A stretch of DNA of 64,000 nt from Cornus controversa (Eukaryota > Streptophyta > Magnoliopsida > Cornales > Cornaceae): contig CM048847.1 in assembly GCA_026545225.1 (NCBI GenBank), forward strand, positions 5,890,001 through 5,954,000, read 5' to 3'. A program made the translations under genes and the position numbers. This document shows, one piece after another, positions 45,619 to 57,960 of the stretch. Within the stretch, counting starts at the first letter, position 1. Every line of letters begins with the position of its first letter. The notes beneath the pieces were generated by a model that saw nothing but the letters and a program-made list of their open reading frames with translations, was not told the DNA's origin and made no database searches.

Positions 45619-48600
45619 TGTCACGAGTTCCCGAGGCCCAAAAATCGAGGTGTGAACCCCGTGAGATCACCCTCACGCTTTAACCACCACCTGATCATGC
45701 AACCTCAATTTTCTATCATTTTTACGAAAATTGGGCATGACCCACTCTAAATAATCAGCTCCTGGCATGATACACCTGTTTCACAATTTATATGGACACT
45801 TCTGGGCACGTGTCCCCCAGCATTTATATCTAAACAATAAAAATGGACACTTCTGGGCCCGTGTCCCCCCAACATTTCTACAACATGCATAATATAATCA
45901 AAAATACATGTCTCAGTCCCTGAATGTCCGTATTAAATACATACATCACATGAATAAAATACAACTGAAGGAACTGAATCTACATAATCGCTTAATACAT
46001 TTAATCCAAATGTAAAGCATCTATCTATCCACTATCTTGGACATACGTTAGATTCTAAGGAATCTACTTACTACCTCTGCAACCGGGACTACCGATCCCC
46101 CTAACTGACTTCGAAATCAGCAATACCTGCAAAACCTGGGAGGGAGTGAGCTCAAAGGCCCAACAAGGTATGTAGAACCATACTATCACCGCTGCAGCAG
46201 GTCGATCCTCACATATTCTCAAAAATATACATGCACTTAAATATATCACAATATTTAAGACCATGCCCCACCTAGCATGCATGAACCAATGATGTATATG
46301 GCTACTCTAACATATATAAACATACAAAATCCACAACACATAAACATGCTTGAAAGCATTAAACATCAAGCATCAATATGTACATAGAACATATATGTCA
46401 ACACATTTACATAACCGATGTAAATCAACTACCACATCTCCTACTCGTCAAGTAGTACCTCCTAAATGCAATAAAGATGCATTTAAACCATATAACATGC
46501 GTAAAAGCAATAGATATCCAACATATACCATGTTTTGTCACAAACAACGCATATATAAGAATGCGTTAAACACAAAGCATGCTTCACAGTAGAAAATGTA
46601 AGCAAGTTCACACACTTGTCCCTCTCCTGGACTCAACCCGACATTCTGACATGATTCTTAACCAATCATGTGACCGAGACGCCTCCCACACAATTCCAAC
46701 ACCGCCACCGAGTCATCATATACTCCAAGGTGATTAGTTGGTTTTGGAATTCATCACCGAGTCATCACATACTCCAAGGTGGTTAGATAGTTTTCCTCGC
46801 CGAGTCATCACATACTCCAAGGCGGTTAAATAGTTTGTTACCGAGTCATCACATACTCCAAGGTGAATAAACCACAATCACCTAGTATTTACCTACTCCA
46901 AGGTGATTGGGCATCTTTTTGGAATCCACACCGAGTATTTACCTACTCCAAGGTGAGTAGACCACCGTCATCGAGTATTTACCTACTCCAAGATGACGTA
47001 ACCACTCCATTGCTCTCACCGTGACCGAGTATTGACCTACTCTGGGTGATTTGCCCACTTTATGACCACAACCGTAACCGAGAATTGACCTACTCTAGGT
47101 TATTCAACCACACTTTCCCGTTTCCTCACAATAGCACCATATATGCATTTCGAACATATAATAACCAAACATTTCAATGTTCATGCCTCACAATGCCTAA
47201 GCTAGTTAAAAGAACATAGCATGCATTTCATCTTCACATAAACCCACATTTAACCACATATGTGTCATTTCCCTCCCATATATGCAATATGGATGCATAT
47301 ATACATAGCATAGTATTTTCATGCATCAACCCATGCCTATGAATACTAAAAAGAAGTATTTAGCATGCTTCTCATCACATTCCAACATATATAGCACATA
47401 CATGTTCAAAACCTGCATAATACCTCATATATGCAATACACTCAAACTTTAGCACGTTTTTATCATGCTATAACCGATGCACACATTCAATATATATATA
47501 TATATAGCTAGCATGCATCCCGTATCCACACTACCACATATAAACACATATATGTCATATCCTGCATATAAATCACATATGCACGTACACTAGCATAAAT
47601 ACAGTCATGCTCTCATTCAATGCATGTATTCATTACAAGTAACTAACATGCATTCCAATCACAATATGTATACACATATATATTACGTCACCCACATATG
47701 TAATAAGAACATATAGAACACCTAGCATATCATAATCATGCTTTACAAATACCCGCCAAAAGTTACATTCATACTTAACATGCATTTCTACCACTGCACC
47801 CATATATATAATCACATATATATATATATGCTGAACATCATGCATAAGAGCCACTTATGCATACAAGACAACACATAGCTAAACAGGTATTATTTAGCAT
47901 GTTTTTCATAGACTTTAATCTATATCGTACATGCATATCACAATGCAAGGAAGCATTTAAATTTAAACATGCTTTCGCATCCCAAACCCACATATATATA
48001 CACACATATATATATATATTTTTTCACTCACATCCCACGTATACCCAATGTCCAACGTAAATAAAATATACGTAAGAGATAGAGGCAAGAATCAACTTGC
48101 CTTAAGTCCAGCTCTCAACCGGTCCGTGCCTGCCAAGCTGTCCATTTCCTTGCTCGGTCAAGTCCTGTGTCAAGCCCAAACCTCTCAATCCATGATGTCT
48201 CAACCCACATCATCAACCGTGAAGGTCCAAACAGCCTCATATAACCGTCTGAACCCACTACCGAAAACACCTCCACAACGGAGTCAAACTACCACCAAAG
48301 GCCAACTGAAGCCACCATGACCACACCCGAGTCCACTATCAAAGCTACCGTGGACGAACCCAGCCATTTCCATAACCCAAAAACCAATTCAATTTCCAAT
48401 ACCAAGCTATCACCTTTTACTTTACAAACCATGGCAGCCACCGTCATCACCACTTCGGTGAAGACCCATAGTCGAACCCAAATCCGCAAGATACAACCAC
48501 AAAGGCCACCCCTTTGAAGCCTCTCTAACCGAACCCAGCCGAACTCAGTCTAAACCCAGACCAAACACCACCTGCTACCATGAACCCCTCAAATCGTGGC

Positions 48601-49730
48601 TAGCCTATGAAGACTAACCAAAACTTAACTCAAAATCAACCATTGCAACACCAACCATAACCAAATCAGACCAAGAAGGCCCAGTCAATAAACCAAGTTC
48701 AGCCAACACAATCAACCGAAGCCCAAACAGCCGTGGAACCAGTTTCGCAATGGCTCACTACCACCAAGCCGTGACCACCTTCAAGCCTTCGCAAAAACAA
48801 CCACCACCAAACCCAAGGAGGAGACTCGGCCAGTCGCTAGCGGCCATACTCGGCTAGTCAAAACAGATCCGACCTCACCACCTTGAAACCCAGCGATCCA
48901 GCCGAGTTCAACCCCCAGATCGGACCAACCCAGCCCCATCCGAAGCCGTGAGCCAAACCCCTCCGAGCTCGACCCAAACAGGCCACTTCCAGCCACCACA
49001 CAACCACTCACCGACACCATCGCGGCCAGCGACCACCGTGAACAGACCCACAAACCCCAGCCGAACTCACACTGCCGCTGCCACCAACCGTGGCTGGCCG
49101 TCGCGAGACCCAGCTCCTGTCAAGCCATGCAAGCCCCGACCACCGCGAACCGTGGCCACCTCCACCTGTAGTAGCCCCCTCTCGGTCGTCTCTCTCTCCC
49201 GATCTCGGCTTCTCTCTCTCCTCGATCTCGACTCCTCTCTCTCTCTTCTCTTTTCTTTTTCTTTTCTTTCTTTCTTCTTTTCTTTTCTTTCTCTTTTCTT
49301 TCTTTCTTCTTTTTCTATTCTTTTTCTTTTCTTTCTTTCTCACTCAGCCAGCCGACCCACGTGGGTCACTCTCCCCCTTTCATTTTTTGAACCTTCATAC
49401 CCACACATATTATATCCACGTAAAATAGTACATATGTATATATCATCCATATATGTATCTAACTCCACATGTGTATTTTTCTAAATACACTTACACACAT
49501 AATACAATATGCTCCCACATACATGTATTCATGATGCACATGCACCACCATATATTTATAATTAAATATAAATATATGTACCATATATACATATATATAT
49601 ATACATACACCTTCCACTTATATGGAAATATATTAACACCCTTTCCGGAGTTTAATTAATTCGAAAAAAAGAAAAATTTAATCCGGTCAAAATTCACCCA
49701 GAACCGGTCAAAATTATTCCGGTCCTTACA
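45619..49730 (-). repeat. Solo LTR-A, TSD CATAT
   Basis: 4112 bp, TGTCACGAGTTCCC...CCGGTCCTTACA on the plus strand, the reverse complement of the LARD LTR. The TSD CATAT at 45614-45618 and 49731-49735 flanks it, so it arose by recombination between the two LTRs of a full element. It contains the hairpin array (46649-47105), a pyrimidine-rich tract (about 49240-49345) and two G-box hairpins (45792-45818, 45843-45870, the second with a mutated G-box). Confidence 0.93.
46649..47105. repeat. Hairpin array in solo LTR-A
   Basis: A hairpin ACATGATT/AATCATGT (46649-46671) is followed by nine units. The first four (46706, 46755, 46798, 46839) have core GAGTCATCACATACTC; the next ones have GAGTATTTACCTACTC. 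Outer arms include CACC/GGTG, CGCC/GGCG (46798-46824), AATCACC/GGTGATT (near 46876), CGTCATC/GATGACG (near 46967) and TAACC/GGTTA (near 47074). Confidence 0.85.
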
Positions 49731-49735
49731 CATAT

Positions 49736-52700
49736 GAACTTTATCTTGTAAGGAAAAGAATGTTCTTTTCTTCGTATATTGTTTCTTCACTATTGGACCT
49801 CTTGTTGAGCTTTATCGATTAACAAGTTATTATTGATCAAAGAGGAATTTGTTTTGGGTTGTATTGGGGCCTTTGGTAAAATGGTTTGAAAAAGAAAGGG
49901 TTGTAATATGACTGGGTGATGGACTAAGAATCATTCAAAATTTGCTCCAATTTGGGGCATGATGGTGAATGTAACTTCTTTTGTAAGAGTTTAATAAGCC
50001 AGAGTTTTTAGTCCTAAATGGTTGGTACTAATTGGAGAGGACTTATATTTGGACTGTAATATAGGCTAGGTGTAGGGTAGCCAAAGAAAGGATATTAAGA
50101 CTCAAAGACATTGAAATGTGGGGTTTATAAACTGTGATCACTATCAAAATAAATTTCCCTAGCTTAGGGAAAGTTCTCTCATGTTAGTCTAGATGAAAGT
50201 ACTTCATACTTTGCAATCATCCTTAATTAGAGAGGGCTTTATGTAGGTTGTAACATGGTTATGGGCTTGAGGGTGATGAAGAAAATGATGTGAAAGGCTC
50301 GAGATTGACATGAAAGTGGGGTAAAAAGACCAAGGATCATTTTCAACCACCAATGATTTGACTGCACTTGAAATTCACTTCTTTGATGTCATATTATGAG
50401 AATTAAACCCAAGACATCTGGATTTGTAGCTCACCGCGGTAAATTCGTTGATCATTAGTCCATCTTTCCTTAATTTCTGTGACAATGCCTCGTGAGAATT
50501 GAGTCCAAGACGTTCAGGTTTATGGCTCGCCCCAGTAGATTCTTTGATCACTTGGCCATCTTGGTTTGATTGTCTTTTTGTATTGAAGGAGTAATTAGTC
50601 AAAAACTATCTGAGCTTATATCCACAATGAAGGTCATACTCATAATGATCCTTGGTGGGTTTGGAAGAAGGAGTGTAATAAGGCTCTATGGGCTTATCAA
50701 AGGGTTAATTATATATAATGGATAATGGAAATGATGGCCTCTTGTCATTTTAATTGGATTTGCTTAGTCATTGAAACTTTCGCTAGCATAGTCGAGCTAA
50801 TCTGAAAATGTTGTCTTGCATCAGAATTTCTCCTAGTGTGGGGGGTATGATCAACAGTGGGTTAAATGAAAGAAATATTCATTATGGCACAAGGGGATAG
50901 CAATGGGCATTTGTGGATAGATGGGATGACAAAAATGAGGACCTCTCGTCCCTTTGACATGATCATTTGGGTGTTGAAGCTTTTGCTTATTAACATCTTG
51001 TTGTATTCATAATGTTGGAAAATATTCAATGGTTACCTTGATGTGGAGTATGATCCTTAGTTAGGGTTGATGAAAGGAATAAAATAGGCTCAAAGGGGTA
51101 GGCAATGGTAAAATCTGAATTAACTGGGGATAGAGAAAATGATGGCCTTTCATCTTTTCAACTTTGACTTGTTAATCTCAGAAGCTGTCTTAACTAGGTA
51201 ATGCTTATTATAGAAATTGAACATATCCTCCAATGTATCCTTGCTTGTGCTGACTGAGCTTAGGAACTGACCTAAGCTTCTTACGTATCTTGATTTCATC
51301 AAGAATGAGGTCATTCATAGTTCATGCTAGACTTGGTCCACAATATGCTTGGAAAATTAACAATGTTTTTCATTTGCTGAATTGAAATTGTAAGAATGGA
51401 ATGATACCGATAAGCCTCGCAATTGAACTATGGTTAGGAAAAAAGAATTTTTGAAGGCTTGAAAGAAGAGGATTGGAAACTACCCTAGTTTGTGGAGGCA
51501 GTGATTTGGAAGGCACCCTAGTTTTTATTTTGGACCTCATATGAGATCTTGTAGGAAATGGGACATGACTAGAATTTACCTAGACAGTTAGGGGTCCAAT
51601 AATAATGGAGCTTTACCCAGACACTTGAATGGTACTGCGGTGAATTGAACTCTACATAGACACTAGAATAGTCCTATGGTGAATTGAACTCTACCTAAAC
51701 ACTAGAATGGTCCTGCTGTGAATTGAATCCTACACATACAAGGTCTTGTGGTAGGTAAAGTTAGATAGAGATTGAAAACAAGCGTCTTTGATTATTTTGA
51801 AGACTTTCCCATCTTCAGTGGGGGAATTGAATTGATTTGTTTTTGAAGACTTCCTCATCTTTGGTGGGGGAATTGAATTGACTGATTTTTTAAAGGTTTG
51901 AGTGAAAGGTTTTCAAGAATTGCCCCATCTTATGCGGCAACAACTTTGAAAGGTGTCTTGAATTTTGTTTAGGGTATTATGAAAAAAATACCCTAGCTTC
52001 AGCTGGGAACTATCTTGACTCAACTTGTCTTCATTTATGAAGAAGAGTTGATGATGAACAGGTTGGTAAAATGATCATACATCGTATGGGGTAGATGAAA
52101 TATCTTCTAAAATTTGCCTTAGCTTCAGTTATGGATTGACTTGATTGGAGGTTGATCCTTTTTTATCAGGATCTTTATTAGCGATAATGGATTTAGGCAA
52201 ATTTTCATCTTCTAGGATCTTTATTATTGATGATGGGATTCAAATAAATTTGAAAAAGTGAGTGAGAGTTTATGGTGTGTGAAGGAATTTGATTTTTTGA
52301 CTTGAGGAGGAATATGATTTGTATTGGATGGAATGACAGAATGACCTCTACAAAGTGTCTAAAATACACTAGACAAAGTAGCTTTTATAGAGGCACATAA
52401 GAAGTGTCAGAATGGAATGACCTCTAAGTGAGGTGTGTGAGATGAATTGGACAAAGAAACCTATAGAGAAGTGTCTAAAGTGAATTAGAATGTGATGACC
52501 TCAATGTTAGGCGCACAAGATAAATTAGACATGGTGACCTCTACAGAGATGCCTAAGGTGAACATTGAATGGAATGTCCTCTAAGTGAGCTGCATAGAGT
52601 GAATTAAATGGAGTAAGATGTAATTGGAATGGATTAATTTCTAGGGAGGTGTCTATGATGCACTAGACAGGGTGTAAATTGGACAGAATGAGCTCTATGC

Positions 52701-53663
52701 GAGGTGTCTAAGATGAGCTGGATAGAGTGACCTCTATGTGAGGTATCTAATATGTGATAGGTGGAGTAATTGCCCTCTAGGGAGGTGTCTAATGTAGACT
52801 GGACTAAAAAGATTTCTAAGGAGATGCATGAGATGAGTTGGGTAGAATGATCTTTAGAGAGGTGTCCAAAGATGTATGTCTTGGGATTAGATCAAATTTT
52901 GAGAAGATGTATCATGGGACCACCGTTAGAAGGTAGATTTTGAAGTTGAACATTGTGTGTTTCAAAAGATAATGTGCATCAAAAATTTATTTGAACTTGG
53001 GATTGAAAATCAAAATTAAAAATGTCCACCTTGAAGGTGGGTTTTGATATTGTAGATAAGAATTGGAAATGCATTTAAAAACTATATTCAAAGAATTAGA
53101 GTTAAAAATATCCATTTTAAAGAAAATGAGTTTTGACGTTGAACATGTGAGTGATAAATGGATTTGGAAAGTGTATGTAAAAAAATATATTTTGAGGTTA
53201 AAAATGTATGTTAGAATGAAAATGGGGTATTTTGGAAAGAAAATGTATTTTGAAATAAAAACTATGTTTTGATGTTAAAAGAGCGTAGGAATGAAAATGC
53301 GATGTTATAGGAATGAAAAGAGTTTTGAAAGAGTTTTCTGGTCACGACTCAATTTTGGCAACCTAACAACTTAAAAGAGAAATCTTTGGAAGTTTTTCAG
53401 GAGGAACCTTATGTGGACTTTGAATGGAATGACATCTACACGAGGTGAACAAAGTGAGTTGGGTAGAGTGACCTCTAGAGAGGTGTCTAAGATAGGCTGA
53501 ATTGAGCAAGGCCATTGTTGTTATAGGAAAGGTGGTGATGGTGACCATGTGGTGGAAAATCCATGTCAAGGCGTAACGATTTTTCTCTAAGGAAGAATAC
53601 CAAGCTTTGAAAATTGGAACTTGTTTCTTCCGCTGGTGTGATGCCATCAGAGAACAACAAGCT
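49736..53663 (+). repeat. Unidentified repeat-rich, non-coding stretch
   Basis: About 3.9 kb without an ORF above 95 codons and without LTR, gag or pol features. It contains several families of diverged tandem repeats: units of about 200 bp around a GATGGCCTCTTGTC phrase (near 50730, 50935, 51135), a GAATTGAACTCTACC phrase (51640-51740), a GGGGGAATTGAATTGA phrase (51820-51880), a long run built on GACCTCTAAGTGAGGTGTCTAA (52320-53500) and a TTTTGA-rich run (52900-53300). The origin is unknown: it may be the inside of an unrecognised large non-autonomous element or an old satellite-like region. Confidence 0.6.
52320..53500. repeat. Degenerate ACCTC-loop-GAGGT hairpin repeat
   Basis: Units spaced roughly 40-70 bp apart, interrupted at 52900-53400, contain ACCTC, a 4-5-base loop and GAGGT, for example 52420-52434 (loop TAAGT), 52730-52744 (loop TATGT) and 53471-53484 (loop TAGA). 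The flanking consensus is GTCTAAGATGAATTGGA. Confidence 0.65.
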
Positions 53664-54045
53664 TGTAAGGACCGTGACCATTTTTGGCCGATTTTCTTGA
53701 ATTTTCATTTAATTGTCATATTAAGACATTAAATGATTGTATATGTGTTTTAAATGTAAAATGCATGTTTAGATAACTTAATTAAGGTTTGGAGAAGTTT
53801 TTGGAGCGTTTGGCAAAAGTTGACTTTTTCGGGTCTGGTCAACCTAGGGGCGCGGGCCACGTGGGCCCAGAAAATCCAAAAGTCTTGGAATGACCTCAAA
53901 TTTTGAGGGTAAATTAAATGAAATATTTGACGAGCGACAGAATCAATTTTGTGTCAATCGGAGTTACAAAACTCCAAAAATGAGCCCAGGAAGGTTTAGT
54001 GAAAAGGTGATGGCATACTTGTAATTATGAGTAGGTCATTTAGGC

Positions 54046-54053
54046 TATAAATA
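54046..54053 (+). promoter_or_regulatory. TATA box of LTR-D
   Basis: TATAAATA within GGCTATAAATAGCC, a canonical plant TATA context, 380 bp into the LTR and followed by a CT-rich leader. It places the hairpin array and palindromes downstream, inside the transcribed part. Confidence 0.75.
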
Positions 54054-54806
54054 GCCATGAGAACTCAGCCATTCTCACTCTCTTCTCCCAGCCGTGTAAG
54101 CATCCATACATATATATACATAGCATCTTCATCTTCTTCCTTTCTTCATGAATTTTGAGGGGCTTCGGGTGAGAGTTTGATTTCGCCGAAGAAGGAAGAA
54201 ACAATCTACGCGTTGAGAACTTGAGATTGATCGATCCAAAATCATTTTTGGAGAAGGTTGATCTTTTGGGTGAGATTTGGGGGAATTCAATTGGAAGCTC
54301 TTCCAATTTGAGGTAGGGATGTTTAACTCATAAAATTTGGGATTCTTGTGAGTATATTGGTTGTCTATGACAACCAATTGGTTATGTGAAGTAAATAGAT
54401 GTTCCTCAATGTTCAAGCATGCTATTTTATATTATTAAATGTGCTCATAATGTTGGTTGATATGATTGTATGTTTATAAATGCCTTAGAGAAATTTATGA
54501 GCATGTTGGGATTGATTTGTGAAATTATGTTGGTGGATTTATGTATAATTGTGAGGGTGACTTTCATGCGTTTGATAAATTACTCTAAAAACATTGTGAT
54601 GGATGTGTGGTTATGTGTAATGTAGAGGTGTGAAGCATGTTCATTGTAAATGCATATGTTGCCTAAACGGGAAATTGTTTAAGTGTGATTGTTAGATGCC
54701 TTATTGGTTGCAAATTATGAATGTACATTTGATAAAATTGTGGGGTTCATTTTCATTGGCATTGTGAAGGAGGCAAGAAATGTGAACGGTGGAATCCATT
54801 TGGTAA

Positions 54807-54940
54807 AACGGCGAGGTATTCCTGTAAAGGTAACCCTCGTGAGGTATTCCGGTCAAGGTACCCTTATGGACTGATGTGTAGTGAGGTATTCCAGTAAAGG
54901 TAACCCTCAAGAATTATTCCGGTAAAGGTAACCCTCTATA
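54807..54940. repeat. Hairpin array in LTR-D
   Basis: Four units have core GTATTCCGGTAAAGGTAACC. Arms are CGAGG/CCTCG in the first, TGAGG/CCTCA in the third, and weak or none in the second and fourth. Confidence 0.7.
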
Positions 54941-55699
54941 GGTGGGATTGGTTGTCCACGAAAAATTAGAGACCAATATGTGGGAAGGAGTTGTGCATAT
55001 CATGTTACATTCTACCTTGTTTGTGATATTGTTGTATTGTGTGCATGAATTCTCAATATGTTAAATGCAAATGTGTGATTACGTGGTATTCATGGAGTTG
55101 GTGGAATTATATTTTAAAATTTTCTACTGAGCTCGTGGTTGCTCATCTCATGTGGATTAACATTTTTCAGGAAATGGAAAGGAGGTGGTGGAATCTCCCC
55201 AATAGTACATTGGTGTGGAGTGGTTTTGGTCTTTTTAAAGACTTTATGTTGTTTTGTTGAAATTCATGTCCGGATTGTGAGCCATATGCATGAAATGAAT
55301 ATGTAAAGACCATTTGTATTCCGGAAACATGTATCATTTATGCTTTACGGTTTCATGCACTTAAATCTAAATTTTTAGTGTTTGTGGTTTGTGACTTGTG
55401 ATTTTGCACAATATATATTTGGAAAGAGGATTGTGTTAGCTTCGTTTTGATAGGTCATGGGCCTTGTTTCGATTTATATTGAGAAAGATATGTATGTTTT
55501 GGTGCAAGGGTTGGAAATCTGACCTACGCCAACTAATTTGAGAATAACATGAGTTTTGGTTGGTATTTTTGAATAATTCAAATTGGGTTAGAAACTAGAC
55601 ATCTTGAGGATAATCCATGTCAAATTTCATGTCAAACGGACTTACGAATTGTGAGATATTATCATTTGAAGTCAGGTTGAGGAGTGTTGTCAAAAATTC

Positions 55700-55865
55700 T
55701 GGACAGGTGCAGTTTGAGGTGATTCAAAGTGGACTTTGAGGCGCCTGGAAATCTTTGAGATGCCTCAAAGTGGAGTTTGAGGCACCTCAAAGTGTTGTTT
55801 TGATGAATTCGACCCTTCTGGAAGTTCCAGGAGACTCAAAATGGACTTTGAGGCGCCTCAAAGTC
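55700..55865. repeat. CTTTGAGGCGCCTCAAAG palindromes in LTR-D
   Basis: A perfect 22-bp palindrome at 55844-55865 (core CTTTGAGGCGCCTCAAAG) is preceded by four partial copies with AGGCACCTCAAAG, AGATGCCTCAAAG, AGGCGCCTGG and AGGTGATTCAAAG. Confidence 0.85.
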
Positions 55866-56445
55866 TTAAAAACCTTCAAAATGTGAAATTTTATGATTTT
55901 TCATGATTTAGGAGTGGAAATGGAATGTCATGGATGCATGGACCGATGCAAGGCCTATTGAGATGGATAGTGATGAGTATACGCATGAATAATTACTTAC
56001 GTATAATTAGCCTTCATGGTAAATCGAGAAATATGAGGGGGGGTTCATTGGTGTTTAATGTCACGCCCCAGAATCCGGGCCCCGAGACTCCCCCAGACCG
56101 ATTCGAATCCCGAGTGTGAACCTATCCATTAATTCCTAATGGACCATCTTAACCTTTCATTAACACGGAAGCCTAGTCACCCACTTATAATTACCTATGC
56201 ACAAGTCAACATCACCTAACCTCAATGGCCTCAACCAAACAACCCTTTAAATGCTTCCAACCCACAAATACGAACACATAACTCCTTGTGAGTTTATAAT
56301 CAATGTCTGAAAATGAAACCATTGGAAAGAGGGTTTAAAAATACACAATTTCAAAAAAAGAATCATCGAAATCCGATTTGAAACGAAGGAGATATGCCTC
56401 TTTGAAGTTGGACAAAACACTGTTTGAATAGTGCATGCTGTAAAA

Positions 56446-56535
56446 GGGGGATCGATCGCCCAAGGTCGACCAAGGCCAGATTTTGGCCTTTTACAGGGGC
56501 GATCGATCGCCGTGAATGAGGGCGATCGATCACCG
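56446..56535. repeat. GGCGATCGATCGCC palindromes in LTR-E
   Basis: A perfect 14-bp palindrome at 56498-56511, plus GGGGATCGATCGCCC (about 56447-56461) and GGGCGATCGATCACC (from 56520). Confidence 0.85.
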
Positions 56536-57606
56536 TAAATCCCTGGCGAATTTTTGCAACCCTAATTTAACTACAACTTCACCCAAACTTCAAATTTGAA
56601 TATCTCACAATCTATAAGTCCATTTGACCTGAAATTTGGCATGGATCATCCTCAACATGTCTAGCATCCAACCCAATTAGAATCATCTAAAAATACCAAC
56701 CAAAACCCGGGTTATATCCAAATCAATAACTATGGGTCGAAAATTAAACCCTTGCACTAAAACAAGCATATCTTCCTCATTTTATATCCAAACAAGGCCC
56801 ATGACCTATCAAATTGAAGCTAATACAATTATCCTTCAATACATATAAATTTCATCCACACCATAAACTCAAGATGGACACTTTTGGGCACGTGTCCCCC
56901 CAATGGCTACTCTAATGCCTTATGGTCATCAAGTATATTCACACAACATGTATTTCACAATTGAAATGTAATTCCATCAATTTTTCCTTTCCATCTTCAT
57001 TCAACAATACATGCATACATTCATTCCATACTCCACTAACTCATAAATATCCATACAAGAAGTCATAACTCAAGAGAAAAATAGTTCTATAGTTCCATAC
57101 TTTTCCAACACATACACTTTTCTCAAGAAGCATATATCATTCATATGATTTTCCAAGTTTATAGTCATTACAAGAATTCATACATAAGGTTCAAAATGCA
57201 ACGAATTCTACCACGACTACAACTAGATCATTACCGTGCCACAAGCCGGCACAGATAGCCAAATGTACAAATATCCAAAATGTAGCAAAATATAACTAAA
57301 ATTCCACTCGGACACTCAAGTCCCATCCGTCATTGGCGCCTTATCTGTAAAAAAATTTAGAATAAAGGGGTGAGCACCACTGCGGCTCAGTAGAGATACC
57401 CCAACCCCCCTAAGTGCCGACTCGACACGACCTACATGAATGCATGTCACCACATTTCATATATCATTCAACATATGCCATGTTCATTCACAAGCGATGC
57501 ATATATAAATAAGAATGCATTAAACGCGTGTATCATGCTTCACAATTTAAAATGAAAGCAATAACATACCCTCGTTCCTCTCTAGGACTCAACCCGGTAC
57601 CCTAAC

Positions 57607-57960
57607 ATGGTTTTTGACCAACCATATAACCTGGAACACCTCTCACAACCGTCTCCCGACTTTGGCCCACTCCGCCAACGACATACTTTTGGGGCAATAT
57701 TTTGCTTTACCCATTGGTGATTAGACCATATCAGCACCGTCACCACATATTTACTTGCTCAAGGTGATTAGACTATATCAGCACCGTCATCGAGTATTAG
57801 GTGGCTCAAAGTGGTTAGTCCATATCCGCACCGCCACTGAGCATAATTGGATTCAAGGTGATTAGTCAATCTCAGCACCGTCACCGAATCATTGGGTGGC
57901 TCAAGGTGGTTAGTCCATATCCGCACCGTCACCGAGCATAATTGACCCAAATCACCGACA
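57607..57960. repeat. Hairpin array in LTR-E
   Basis: Starts with ATGGTT/AACCAT (57607-57625), then TTGGC-CCACTCC-GCCAA near 57663, then units with TCACC/GGTGA or CACC/GGTG arms around cores such as GAATCATTGGGTGGCTCAA. Confidence 0.7.

Larger units (their letters stand above)
53664..56058 (+). repeat. 5' LTR-D, main segment
   Basis: It begins TGTAAGGACCGTGACC, has a clear TATA box, a 150-bp hairpin array (54807-54925) and palindromes (55700-55865). It is interrupted by solo LTR-E at 56059 and resumes at 59150. The left TSD would be AAGCT (53659-53663); the partner lies outside the window. Confidence 0.85.

Noticed and set aside
53063-53272. Short Lys/Met-rich open frame in the unidentified region
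   Set aside because: Built from a TTTTGA/AAAATG-rich repeat; no start context, domain or conservation.
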